Part shown: piece after piece, positions 15,802 to 23,862 of the stretch
Numbering within the stretch: position 1 is the stretch's first letter
Layout of the letters: each line of letters begins with the position of its first letter
From: CBDFHV01 sp965247705
GTDB lineage: Bacteria; Pseudomonadota; Alphaproteobacteria; Rhodospirillales; CAMCUA01
Length of the DNA stretch: 64,000 nt
Direction: 5' to 3'
NCBI GenBank assembly: GCA_965247705.1
Contig: CBDFHV010000081.1
Location: forward strand, 192,857 to 256,856
Translations under genes and position numbers: made by a program
Notes under the pieces: generated by a model
What the model was told of the DNA's origin: nothing
The model's input: only the letters and a program-made list of their open reading frames with translations
The model's database searches: none

Positions 15802-17565
15802 ATGTCGAGCGAGCCGATGAACGGTGCCCAGATCCTGCTCAAGGCCCTGGTCGACCAGGGCGTCGAGGTCATCTTTGGATACCCCGGCGGCGCCGTGCTT
15901 CCGATATACGACGAGCTGTTCAAGCAGAACTCGATCCGTCACATCCTCGTCCGCCACGAGCAGGGGGCGGCCCACGCGGCCGAAGGCTTTGCCCGCTCCA
16001 CGGGGGAAGTTGGCGTGCTCCTGGTCACCTCGGGCCCTGGCGCCACCAACGCCGTGACCGGCCTCACCGACGCGCTGATGGACAGCGTCCCCATCATCTG
16101 CATCGCCGGGCAAGTGCCAACCCACCTGATCGGCAACGATGCCTTCCAGGAGGCGGACACCACCGGCATCACCCGCCCCTGCACCAAGCACAACTACCTG
16201 GTCAAGGACGTCAACGACTTGGCGCGGACCGTGCACGAGGCCTTCCACGTGGCCCGTAGCGGCCGGCCCGGACCGGTGGTCATCGATCTGCCCAAGGACG
16301 TTGCCATGGCCGCCGGCGACTACGTTCCGCCGGCCAAGGTCAAGCACAAGAGCTATAACCCCCGCACCAAGGGCGATCCCCAGCTGATCGAACAGGCCGT
16401 CGACCTGATGCTCAAGGCCAAGCGGCCCCTCATCTATGCCGGCGGCGGCGTGATCAATTCGGGGCCCAAGGCGTCCCAGCTACTTACCCGCCTGGTGCGC
16501 ATGACCGGGTTCCCTTGCACCCTCACCCTGATGGGCCTGGGGTCCCTGCCCGCCTCGGACAAGCAGTTCCTGGGCATGGTCGGCATGCACGGCACCTTCG
16601 AATCCAACCACGCCATGCACGACTGCGATGTGATGGTCTGCATCGGCGCCCGCTTCGACGACCGGGTGACGGGCCGATTGCCGGCCTTCTCGCCGGGATC
16701 GAAGAAGATTCACGTCGACATCGACCCGTCGTCGATCAACAAGAACGTCTCCGTGGACATCGGGATCGTCGGCGATGTGGGCTCGGTGCTCGAGGACATG
16801 ATCAAGCTTATCCGCGCCCGCAAGGCCAGGCCCGACACCAAGGCCCTGCGGCCCTGGTGGCGCGCCATCGACAAATGGCGAGCCCGGGATTGCCTCCACT
16901 ACAAGCAATCCACGTCGATCATCAAGCCCCAGTACGCGCTGGAACGGCTGTTCGCCCTGACCAAGGACCGGGACGATGTCTTCATCACCACCGAAGTGGG
17001 CCAGCACCAGATGTGGGCGGCCCAGTTCTACGGCTTCGAGAAACCCAACCGCTGGATGACTTCGGGCGGATTGGGCACCATGGGGTACGGCTTGCCATCG
17101 GCCATGGGCGTGCAGGTGGCCCATCCCGAGGCCCTGGTCATCGACGTCGCCGGCGAGGCTTCGATCATGATGAACATCCAGGAGATGTCCACCATCGCCC
17201 AGTACAAACTGCCGGTGAAGACGTTCATTCTCAACAACCAGTATATGGGCATGGTGCGCCAGTGGCAGGAACTGCTGCACGGCGGCCGCTACGCCGAAAG
17301 CTACATGGATTCCCTGCCCGACTTCGTGAAGCTGGCCGAGGCCTTCGGCGCCGTCGGCCTGCGCGCCACGCGGCCCGACGAGGTCGATGACCTGATCATG
17401 GAGATGGTGGCCTGCGACAAGGCCGTCATCGCCGATATCGCCGTGGATCAGAAGGAAAACTGCTTCCCCATGATCCCGTCGGGCGCGGCCCACAACGAAA
17501 TGCTGCTGGGCCCGGACGACAAGGCGGAGAAGCCTGTCTCCGAGGAAGGCATGGTGCTGGTATAG
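15802..17565 (+). CDS. ilvB: Acetolactate synthase large subunit (ilvB/ilvI type)
   Basis: This ThDP enzyme joins two pyruvates, or pyruvate and 2-oxobutyrate, in the first common step to valine, leucine and isoleucine. The 587 residues include the catalytic Glu in 'LVRHEQGAAHAAEGFARSTG', the FAD/central domain, and the ThDP motif region 'VIDVAGEASIMMNIQEMSTIAQY...NNQYMGMVRQWQ'. Note 'GEAS' where many enzymes read 'GDGS'/'GDAS' at the Mg-ThDP motif. ATG 15802 follows CAGGAGG. ilvN and ilvC follow. Confidence 0.96.
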   Translation: MSSEPMNGAQILLKALVDQGVEVIFGYPGGAVLPIYDELFKQNSIRHILVRHEQGAAHAAEGFARSTGEVGVLLVTSGPGATNAVTGLTDALMDSVPIICIAGQVPTHLIGNDAFQEADTTGITRPCTKHNYLVKDVNDLARTVHEAFHVARSGRPGPVVIDLPKDVAMAAGDYVPPAKVKHKSYNPRTKGDPQLIEQAVDLMLKAKRPLIYAGGGVINSGPKASQLLTRLVRMTGFPCTLTLMGLGSLPASDKQFLGMVGMHGTFESNHAMHDCDVMVCIGARFDDRVTGRLPAFSPGSKKIHVDIDPSSINKNVSVDIGIVGDVGSVLEDMIKLIRARKARPDTKALRPWWRAIDKWRARDCLHYKQSTSIIKPQYALERLFALTKDRDDVFITTEVGQHQMWAAQFYGFEKPNRWMTSGGLGTMGYGLPSAMGVQVAHPEALVIDVAGEASIMMNIQEMSTIAQYKLPVKTFILNNQYMGMVRQWQELLHGGRYAESYMDSLPDFVKLAEAFGAVGLRATRPDEVDDLIMEMVACDKAVIADIAVDQKENCFPMIPSGAAHNEMLLGPDDKAEKPVSEEGMVLV

Positions 17566-17638
17566 GCGACCCCCGGCGCGAGGGTCTCGCGTCGAGAGTA
17601 TTTCGCTTGTCCCGACCCTTCATTCCGGAGTCCGCACC

Positions 17639-18154
17639 GTGATCAAGCCCGTTTCCCAGGAGGTCACCCACACGATTTCGGTCCTCGTCGACAACGAGGC
17701 CGGGGTGTTGGCCCGCGTCATCGGCCTGTTCTCGGGCCGCGGCTACAACATCGAAAGCCTTACGGTGGCCGAGGTGGATCCCACGAACCGCCTGTCGCGG
17801 ATCACCATCGTAACCACTGGCACGCCGATGATCATCGAACAGATCAAGGCCCAATTGGATCGCCTGGTACCGGTCCACCGGGTTAGCGACCTGACGGTGG
17901 AGGGCCCCCATGTGGAACGGGAACTGGCCCTGGTAAAAGTGAGCTCCGGCGGCGAAAAGAGGGTGGAATCCCTGCGCATCGCCGATATCTTTCGGGCTCA
18001 CGTGGTGGACAGCACCCAGGAATCCTTCGTCTTCGAGATCGTCGGCAGCACCGACAAGCTCAACGCCTTCGTCGATTTGATGGTGCCATTGGGCTTAAGC
18101 GAGGTGTCGCGTACCGGTGTCGTGGCCATCGCCCGTGGGACCGGCACCATCTGA
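17639..18154 (+). CDS. ilvN: Acetolactate synthase regulatory subunit
   Basis: The small subunit of 171 residues begins at GTG with an ACT domain ('HTISVLVDNEAGVLARVIGLFSGRGYNIESL'), the site of valine feedback binding, followed by the C-terminal ALS_ss domain ('RIADIFRAHVVDSTQESFVFEIVG'). Length and architecture are those of the IlvH-type subunit. It lies 73 bases after ilvB. Confidence 0.95.
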   Translation: MIKPVSQEVTHTISVLVDNEAGVLARVIGLFSGRGYNIESLTVAEVDPTNRLSRITIVTTGTPMIIEQIKAQLDRLVPVHRVSDLTVEGPHVERELALVKVSSGGEKRVESLRIADIFRAHVVDSTQESFVFEIVGSTDKLNAFVDLMVPLGLSEVSRTGVVAIARGTGTI

Positions 18155-18212
18155 TCGACCGTTACCCTATTCCGGATTACCCCTTCGAGACCGCTTTTCC
18201 AGGGAGACAGCC

Positions 18213-19232
18213 ATGCGGGTCTATTATGATCGTGATGCGGACGTGAATCTGATCAAGGGCAAGAAGGTGGCCATCGCCGGCTACGGCAGCCAAGGCCATG
18301 CCCATGCCCTGAACCTCCGCGATAGCGGCGCCAAGGACGTGGTGGTGGCCCTGCGGGAGGGCTCTTCCAGCCGTAAGAAAGCGGAAGGCGAGAAGTTCCC
18401 CGTCAAGAGTGTCGCCGACGCCGCGGCCTGGGCCGATGTGTTGATGGTGCTGACCCCCGACGAGGGTCAGTCGGCGCTCTATGCCCAGGAGATCCACGAC
18501 CACATGAAGCAAGGCGCGGCGCTGGCCTTCGCCCATGGTCTGTCGATCCATTTCCGCCTGATCGAGCCGCGAGCGGACCTGGACGTGTTCATGGTGGCGC
18601 CCAAGGGCCCCGGCCATACGGTGCGCTCGGAATATGTCCGCGGCGCCGGCGTGCCCAGCCTGTTGGCGGTCGAACACGACCAGTCCGGCAATGCCACCGA
18701 GATCGGGCTGTCCTACGCCTGCGCCCTGGGGGCGGGGCGGGCCGGCGTTCTGGAGACCAGTTTCAAGGAGGAATGCGAGACCGACTTGTTCGGCGAACAG
18801 ACGGTGCTTTGCGGTGGCCTGACCTCGCTGATCCAGACCGCCTACGAGACCCTGATCGAGGCCGGCTACGCGCCGGAGATGGCCTATTTCGAGTGCGTCC
18901 ACGAGGTCAAGCTGATCGTCGATCTGATCTACGAGGGCGGCATCGCCAACATGCGCTATTCGGTCTCCAACACCGCCGAATACGGCGACTACACCTCGGG
19001 GCCCCGGGTGATCGTGCCGGGGGTGCGCAAGGAGATGAAGAAGATCCTTGCCGACATTCAGTCGGGCCGCTTCGCCCGGGACTGGATGTTGGAAAACCAC
19101 GCCGGGCAACCGAGCTTCAAGGCGATGCGCCGGCGGGCGGCCGAGCATCCCATCGAGGAGGTGGGCGAGCGCCTGCGGGCGATGATGCCTTGGATCGGCG
19201 AGAACCGCCTGGTCGACAAGTCCAAGAACTGA
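18213..19232 (+). CDS. ilvC: Ketol-acid reductoisomerase (class I)
   Basis: IlvC isomerises and reduces acetolactate and acetohydroxybutyrate. The 339 residues are of the short class I form: 'GYGSQGHAHALNLRDSG' is the dinucleotide-binding loop, and the loop 'REGSSSRKKAEGEKF' with Arg/Ser residues fits NADPH preference. Metal-binding acidic residues lie in 'LFGEQTVLCGG' and 'AYFECVHEVKLIVDL'. ATG 18213 follows AGGGAGA. Confidence 0.96.
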   Translation: MRVYYDRDADVNLIKGKKVAIAGYGSQGHAHALNLRDSGAKDVVVALREGSSSRKKAEGEKFPVKSVADAAAWADVLMVLTPDEGQSALYAQEIHDHMKQGAALAFAHGLSIHFRLIEPRADLDVFMVAPKGPGHTVRSEYVRGAGVPSLLAVEHDQSGNATEIGLSYACALGAGRAGVLETSFKEECETDLFGEQTVLCGGLTSLIQTAYETLIEAGYAPEMAYFECVHEVKLIVDLIYEGGIANMRYSVSNTAEYGDYTSGPRVIVPGVRKEMKKILADIQSGRFARDWMLENHAGQPSFKAMRRRAAEHPIEEVGERLRAMMPWIGENRLVDKSKN

Positions 19233-19284
19233 CCCGCGGTAACGCGCTGACCGCGAACTCGAAGCATCCGACTTCTCGCGCTTG

Positions 19285-19314
19285 TTGACAAGAACGTCTT
19301 TGACCTGTCTTTAT
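19285..19314 (+). promoter_or_regulatory. Candidate promoter for the leuA leader transcript
   Basis: TTGACA (19285-19290) is followed after 18 bases by CTTTAT (19309-19314). The -35 is perfect; the -10 is weak. It lies about 75 bases before the start of the leucine-rich leader peptide. Confidence 0.45.
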
Positions 19315-19386
19315 TGCCGACAAGGAGCGCGTCGCCGAAGGTATTCAGGCCAGTTGCGACGCCAAATTGGCAAGGGCTTGACCCCT

Positions 19387-19512
19387 ATGACCCTTCGTGG
19401 GGCACACAGGGAACTGGATTTGACACTACGTGTGGCGACGCCACGTGCCCGGTCGGTTGCCCGCGCCCTGCTCCTTACCCCTTTCGGGGCCCTTCGACTT
19501 AGGTGCCCCTGA
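19387..19512 (+). CDS. Leucine-rich leader peptide of leuA
   Basis: A 41-residue frame starts at ATG 19387 and ends at TGA before leuA. Nine of 41 residues are leucine, including three consecutive codons (CTG CTC CTT) in 'VARALLLTPFGALRLRC'. It ends just where mutually exclusive hairpins begin. This is the expected form of a ribosome-mediated attenuator: ribosomes stalling at the Leu codons would let the antiterminator form. No strong Shine-Dalgarno sequence is visible before the ATG. Confidence 0.6.
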   Translation: MTLRGAHRELDLTLRVATPRARSVARALLLTPFGALRLRCP

Positions 19513-19559
19513 ACGCTTTCCCAGGTCGCTCCGACTGCGGGGCGGCGGGCGTTCAGGGG
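19486..19559 (+). promoter_or_regulatory. leuA attenuator hairpins
   Basis: CCCCTGAACGC (19506-19516) pairs perfectly with GCGTTCAGGGG (19549-19559), the presumed terminator stem. GGGGC (19486-19490) can instead pair with GCCCC (19505-19509), which would break that stem. GGGG 19486-19489 can also pair with CCCC 19478-19481 inside the leader frame. No T-run follows the main stem. Confidence 0.55.
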
Positions 19560-19612
19560 ATTGCAGCACACCCGAACTGCGTTAGACCTTTGTTGAAGGA
19601 AGGAATTTTCTC

Positions 19613-21166
19613 ATGAGCACGATCGATCCGAACCGGGTCGTCATCTTCGACACCACCCTGCGCGACGGCGAGCAATCGCCGGGCGCCTCCATGAACCTGG
19701 AAGAGAAGCTGCGCATCGCCCAGTGCCTCGAGGAGATGGGGGTGGATGTTATCGAGGCCGGATTCCCCATTGCCTCCGATGGCGACTTCCAGGCGGTCCG
19801 CAACATCGCCGAAGCGGTCAAGGATTCCACCGTGGCTGGGCTGGCCCGGGCGACCCGCATGGATATCGAACGCTGCGCCGAGGCGGTGAAGCCGGCGCCG
19901 CGCAAGCGTATCCACACCTTCATCTCCACCTCGGCCCTGCACATGAAGTACAAACTGCAGATGGAGCCCGACGCGGTTCACCAGGCGGTCATCGACAGCG
20001 TGACCCTGGCCCGCAACCACAGCGACGACGTGGAATGGTCGCCGGAGGACGGCTCGCGCACGGAGCACGATTTCCTGTGCCGCTGCGTCGAATCGGCGAT
20101 CGCGAGCGGTGCCACCACCATTAACATCCCCGATACGGTGGGCTACGCCCTGCCCCACGAGTTCGCCGCCCTCATCGAGATGCTGAAGAACCGGGTGCCG
20201 AACATCGACAAGGCCATCATCTCGGTCCATTGCCACAACGATCTGGGCCTGGCCGTGGCCAATTCCCTGGCCGCGGTGAACGCCGGCGCCCGCCAGATCG
20301 AGTGCACCATCAACGGCCTCGGCGAGCGAGCGGGCAACGCGGCCATGGAAGAGGTCTTGATGGCGTTGCGGACCCGCTACGACTCCATGCCCTACGACTG
20401 CGGCGTCAAGACCGAGATGATCATGAAAGCCTCGCGCATGGTCTCCGGCATCACCGGGTTCGTGGTCCAGCCCAACAAGGCCGTCGTCGGCGCCAACGCC
20501 TTCGCGCACGAGTCGGGTATTCATCAGGACGGGGTTCTCAAGAACGCCCAGACCTACGAGATCATGACCCCGGAATCGGTGGGTCTCACCCAGTCGACCC
20601 TGGTTCTCGGCAAGCACTCGGGACGCCATGCCTTCCGCGAGAAACTGAAGGAACTGGGCTACGAGTTGGGCGACAACGCCTTCCAGGACGTCTTCAAGCG
20701 GTTCAAGGACCTGGCGGACAAAAAGAAGGAAATCTTCACCGAGGACATCATTGCCCTGGTCGACGACGAGGCGGTGCGCGCCAACGACCGCATCCAGTTG
20801 GTGTCCTTGGAGATCCTGTGCGGTACCCGGCATCGCCCGCCCAAGGCGGAGATGGAACTGGATGTGGATGGGGAGCGCCTCTGCCACGCCGCCTCCGGCG
20901 ACGGCCCCGTCGACGCGGCCTTCAATTGCATCAAGGCCATGGTCGAGCACAAGGCCCACCTGCAGCTCTTTCAGGTCCACGCGGTCACCGCCGGCACCGA
21001 CGCCCAGGCCGAGGTTTCGGTGCGCCTCGAGGAAGGCGGCAAGACGGTCAACGGCCAGGGAGCGGACACCGATACGATGGTGGCCTCGGTAAAAGCCTAC
21101 GTGAACGCCTTGAACAAACTGCTGGTGAAACGGGAGAAGACGGCGCCCGCGGCGCTTTCGGCCTAG
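19613..21166 (+). CDS. leuA: 2-isopropylmalate synthase
   Basis: LeuA condenses acetyl-CoA with 2-oxoisovalerate, committing to leucine. The 517-residue protein has the catalytic TIM barrel ('FDTTLRDGEQSPGASM', 'ISVHCHNDLGLAVANSLAAVNAGARQ', 'HESGIHQDG') and a C-terminal LeuA allosteric domain from about residue 390 for leucine inhibition. ATG 19613 follows GAAGGAAGGAA. It lies 380 bases after ilvC and has its own leader, so it is likely controlled separately. Confidence 0.96.
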   Translation: MSTIDPNRVVIFDTTLRDGEQSPGASMNLEEKLRIAQCLEEMGVDVIEAGFPIASDGDFQAVRNIAEAVKDSTVAGLARATRMDIERCAEAVKPAPRKRIHTFISTSALHMKYKLQMEPDAVHQAVIDSVTLARNHSDDVEWSPEDGSRTEHDFLCRCVESAIASGATTINIPDTVGYALPHEFAALIEMLKNRVPNIDKAIISVHCHNDLGLAVANSLAAVNAGARQIECTINGLGERAGNAAMEEVLMALRTRYDSMPYDCGVKTEMIMKASRMVSGITGFVVQPNKAVVGANAFAHESGIHQDGVLKNAQTYEIMTPESVGLTQSTLVLGKHSGRHAFREKLKELGYELGDNAFQDVFKRFKDLADKKKEIFTEDIIALVDDEAVRANDRIQLVSLEILCGTRHRPPKAEMELDVDGERLCHAASGDGPVDAAFNCIKAMVEHKAHLQLFQVHAVTAGTDAQAEVSVRLEEGGKTVNGQGADTDTMVASVKAYVNALNKLLVKREKTAPAALSA

Positions 21167-21195
21167 CCCTCGGACGCGTCGCCCCTTATAAGACC

Positions 21196-21235
21196 CAGGT
21201 CCGGGGTTCGGGAATATATTCCGATCCCGGACCTG
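21196..21235. terminator. Hairpin between leuA and mreB
   Basis: CAGGTCCGGG (21196-21205) pairs with CCCGGACCTG (21226-21235); the loop itself contains the perfect palindrome GGAATATATTCC (21211-21222). No T-run follows. It may terminate the leuA transcript or be a regulatory site before mreB. Confidence 0.5.
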
Positions 21236-21264
21236 AACGGGGCGTGGACTAGGGATACGCGCGC

Positions 21265-22305
21265 ATGTTTTCTCGCCTATTCGGTTTTCTCTCGGCGGAT
21301 ATGGCCATCGATCTGGGCACCGCCAACACCCTGGTCTTCGTCAAGGGCCGGGGCGTCGTCCTCAACGAACCCTCCGTGGTGGCCATCGCCGAGCACAAGG
21401 GGAAGAAGCAGGTTCTCGCGGTCGGCGAGGAAGCCAAGCAGATGCTGGGGCGCACCCCGGGGAACATTCAGGCCATCCGGCCCCTTCGCGACGGCGTCAT
21501 CGCCGACTTCGAAGTGGCCGAGGAAATGATCAAGCATTTCATCCGCAAGGTGCACAACCGGCGCAGCTTCGCCAGCCCCTTGGTGGTCGTCTGCGTGCCG
21601 TCCGGCTCCACCGCCGTGGAACGGCGCGCGATCCAGGAATCGGCGGAAAGCGCCGGTGCGCGCAAGGTGTACCTCATCGAGGAACCCATGGCCGCCGCCA
21701 TCGGCGCGGGCCTGCCGGTGACCGAACCCACGGGGTCGATGGTCGTCGACATCGGCGGCGGCACGACGGAAGTGGCTGTCCTGTCCCTCGGCGGCATCGT
21801 CTATTCCCGCAGCGTGCGCACCGGCGGCGACAAAATGGACGAGGCCATCATCGCCTATACCCGGCGCAACCATAATCTGTTGATTGGCGAGAGCACCGCC
21901 GAGCGGATCAAGGAAGAGGTCGGCTCCGCCTGTCCGCCCGAGGACGGCGAAGGCATGACCATGGAAGTCAAGGGCCGGGACCTGATGAATGGCGTGCCCA
22001 AGGAACTGGTGTTGTCCGAACGCCAGATCTCCGAAAGCCTCGCCGAACCGGTCGGCGCCATCATCGAATCGGTCAAGGTGGCGCTGGAGCATACGGCCCC
22101 GGAACTGGCGGCGGACATCGTGGACAAGGGTATCGTGCTGACCGGCGGCGGCGCGCTGTTGGGCAACGTCGACTACGTGCTGCGCCACGCCACGGGACTG
22201 CCGGTCTCCATCGCCGACGATCCCTTGTCCTGCGTCGTGCTGGGCACCGGGCGGGCGTTGGAAGAGATGAAGAAAATGAAGAACCTTTTGACGACGATGT
22301 ATTAG
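21265..22305 (+). CDS. mreB: Rod shape-determining protein MreB
   Basis: MreB is the bacterial actin that organises lateral wall synthesis under the membrane. The 346 residues show the actin-fold nucleotide motifs 'AIDLGTANTLVFV', 'VVDIGGGTTEVAVLSLGGIV' and 'IVLTGGGALLGNVD', and an amphipathic N-terminus 'MFSRLFGFLS' that can bind membrane. It starts a compact cluster mreB-mreC-mreD-mrdA-rodA. Confidence 0.97.
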   Translation: MFSRLFGFLSADMAIDLGTANTLVFVKGRGVVLNEPSVVAIAEHKGKKQVLAVGEEAKQMLGRTPGNIQAIRPLRDGVIADFEVAEEMIKHFIRKVHNRRSFASPLVVVCVPSGSTAVERRAIQESAESAGARKVYLIEEPMAAAIGAGLPVTEPTGSMVVDIGGGTTEVAVLSLGGIVYSRSVRTGGDKMDEAIIAYTRRNHNLLIGESTAERIKEEVGSACPPEDGEGMTMEVKGRDLMNGVPKELVLSERQISESLAEPVGAIIESVKVALEHTAPELAADIVDKGIVLTGGGALLGNVDYVLRHATGLPVSIADDPLSCVVLGTGRALEEMKKMKNLLTTMY

Positions 22306-22403
22306 AAATTCATTTACCGTTAGTAGGTTGGGCAATAGTATGCCGATAGTGGCCACGGTGGCGTGGCCCGTGGTTTTGCATTGACGATTGCGAGGGGTAC
22401 CGG

Positions 22404-23312
22404 TTGGCCGATCGAGCCCGACCTATCCACGCGATTACGGCGCCTATTCGCAACCTGGCCCATCGTTTCGCCTACGTGGGGCTGGTGGTGCTGGCGTTCG
22501 GGCTCATGCTCCTGGGGAAGGCCGACACCTTCGTCACGGAGCGCATGCGCACCCATGTGACCGATGGCCTGGCGCCCATCCTGGACGCCGTCTCGCGCCC
22601 GGTGGAAACCTTGGCCGATGGCGTGGCGACGGTGCAGGAAGTGATGGAGTTCCGCCAGCAGAACACCCTCTTGCGGGAACAGCGGGCGCGCCTGATGGGG
22701 TGGCAGACGGTGGCCCGGCGCCTGGAGGCCGAAAACGCCCGCCTTCGCGCGTTGCTCAACTTCCGCCCCGATCCGGAAGCCAGCTTCATCGCCGCCCGGG
22801 TTATCGCCGACACCGGTGGCGTCTTCGCCCATAGCCTGGTGCTCAACGCGGGCCATCGCGATGGGGTGCGCAAGGGCCAGGCGGTGGTTACCGGCGAGGG
22901 GCTGGTGGGCCGAATTGCCGACGTGGGCAGGGTGTCGGGCCGGGTTCTGCTGATCACCGACCTCAACTCCCGCATTCCGGTGCTGGTCGAACCGGCGGGC
23001 GTACGGGCCATCCTGGCCGGCGACAACTCGGAACAGCCGCGGCTCATTCACTTGCCGGCGGGCGTCGGCGTCGGCCCCGGCGACCGAATCGTCACGTCCG
23101 GCCATGGCGGGGCTTTTCCGCCGCGTCTGCCCGTGGGCGTGATCGCTTCCGTGAGCGATGAGGGCATCGCCATTCAACCCTTCGTCGAGCGTCAGCGCCT
23201 GGAATATGTCCGGGTGGTGGAATTCGGCCTCGACGGCATCCTGCAGATGCCGAAACAGGAGTCCACCATCGAAACCCCCGAGGCCGCGCCGGCACCGGGA
23301 GCGGCGCCGTGA
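22404..23312 (+). CDS. mreC: Rod shape-determining protein MreC
   Basis: This 302-residue bitopic membrane protein has a membrane segment at about 25-45 ('FAYVGLVVLAFGLMLLG'), a periplasmic coiled coil ('EFRQQNTLLREQRARLMGWQ') and the MreC beta domains ('AGHRDGVRKGQAVVTGEGLVGRI', 'SRIPVLVEPAGVRAILAG'). It starts at TTG with GCGAGGGG upstream. Its end overlaps mreD by four bases (GTGA). A Pro/Ala-rich C-terminal tail is present. Confidence 0.95.
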   Translation: MADRARPIHAITAPIRNLAHRFAYVGLVVLAFGLMLLGKADTFVTERMRTHVTDGLAPILDAVSRPVETLADGVATVQEVMEFRQQNTLLREQRARLMGWQTVARRLEAENARLRALLNFRPDPEASFIAARVIADTGGVFAHSLVLNAGHRDGVRKGQAVVTGEGLVGRIADVGRVSGRVLLITDLNSRIPVLVEPAGVRAILAGDNSEQPRLIHLPAGVGVGPGDRIVTSGHGGAFPPRLPVGVIASVSDEGIAIQPFVERQRLEYVRVVEFGLDGILQMPKQESTIETPEAAPAPGAAP

Positions 23313-23827
23313 AACCGGGCATATGGCAGCGGCTGGACACGTTGGCGCGGGATCTGACCCCGTTTGGCCTCGCGGTGGTTCTGGTGATTATTGGCCAGGT
23401 TCCGTTTCATCTGCCCGGCTTCGCGCGGGTCGCGCCCCTGCTGCCGCTGGTCGCGGTTTATCATTGGAGCATCCATCGGCCCGACCTGATGACGCCGCTG
23501 GCGGTATTCCTGGTCGGCCTGCTGCAGGATTTGCTGAGCGGCGCGCCGGTCGGCATCCACGCGCTGGTGCTGTTGACGGTCTACGGCGTCCTGGTCAGCC
23601 AGCGGCGATTCTTTTTCGGCAAGGCGTTTCCCATCGTCTGGCTGGGATTCGCCCTGGTCGGCGCCGGCGCCATGGTGCAAGCCTGGGTCCTGGGGTCGGC
23701 TTTCCATGTCACCCCTCTCGACCCAACGCCCTTCGGCATTCAGTTCCTGACGACTCTTTGCTTCTATCCCCTGCTGGCGGCGATGTTTCTGGCTTGGCAA
23801 CGGGCCATCCTGCAAGCGCCGGCGTAG
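23309..23827 (+). CDS. mreD: Rod shape-determining protein MreD
   Basis: This 172-residue inner-membrane protein has about five hydrophobic segments and the MreD-type 'AVFLVGLLQDLLSGAPVGIHALVLLTVYGVLVSQRRFF' region. The GTG start overlaps the mreC stop, indicating coupled translation. Confidence 0.92.
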   Translation: MKPGIWQRLDTLARDLTPFGLAVVLVIIGQVPFHLPGFARVAPLLPLVAVYHWSIHRPDLMTPLAVFLVGLLQDLLSGAPVGIHALVLLTVYGVLVSQRRFFFGKAFPIVWLGFALVGAGAMVQAWVLGSAFHVTPLDPTPFGIQFLTTLCFYPLLAAMFLAWQRAILQAPA

Positions 23828-23862
23828 GCGTCAAGAATCCGTCAGAACAGCGACATCAGACG

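Noticed and set aside
23158..23862. Upstream extension of the PBP2 frame across mreC and mreD
   Set aside because: The region is coded by mreC and mreD in other frames; the PBP2 anchor begins soon after ATG 23863.
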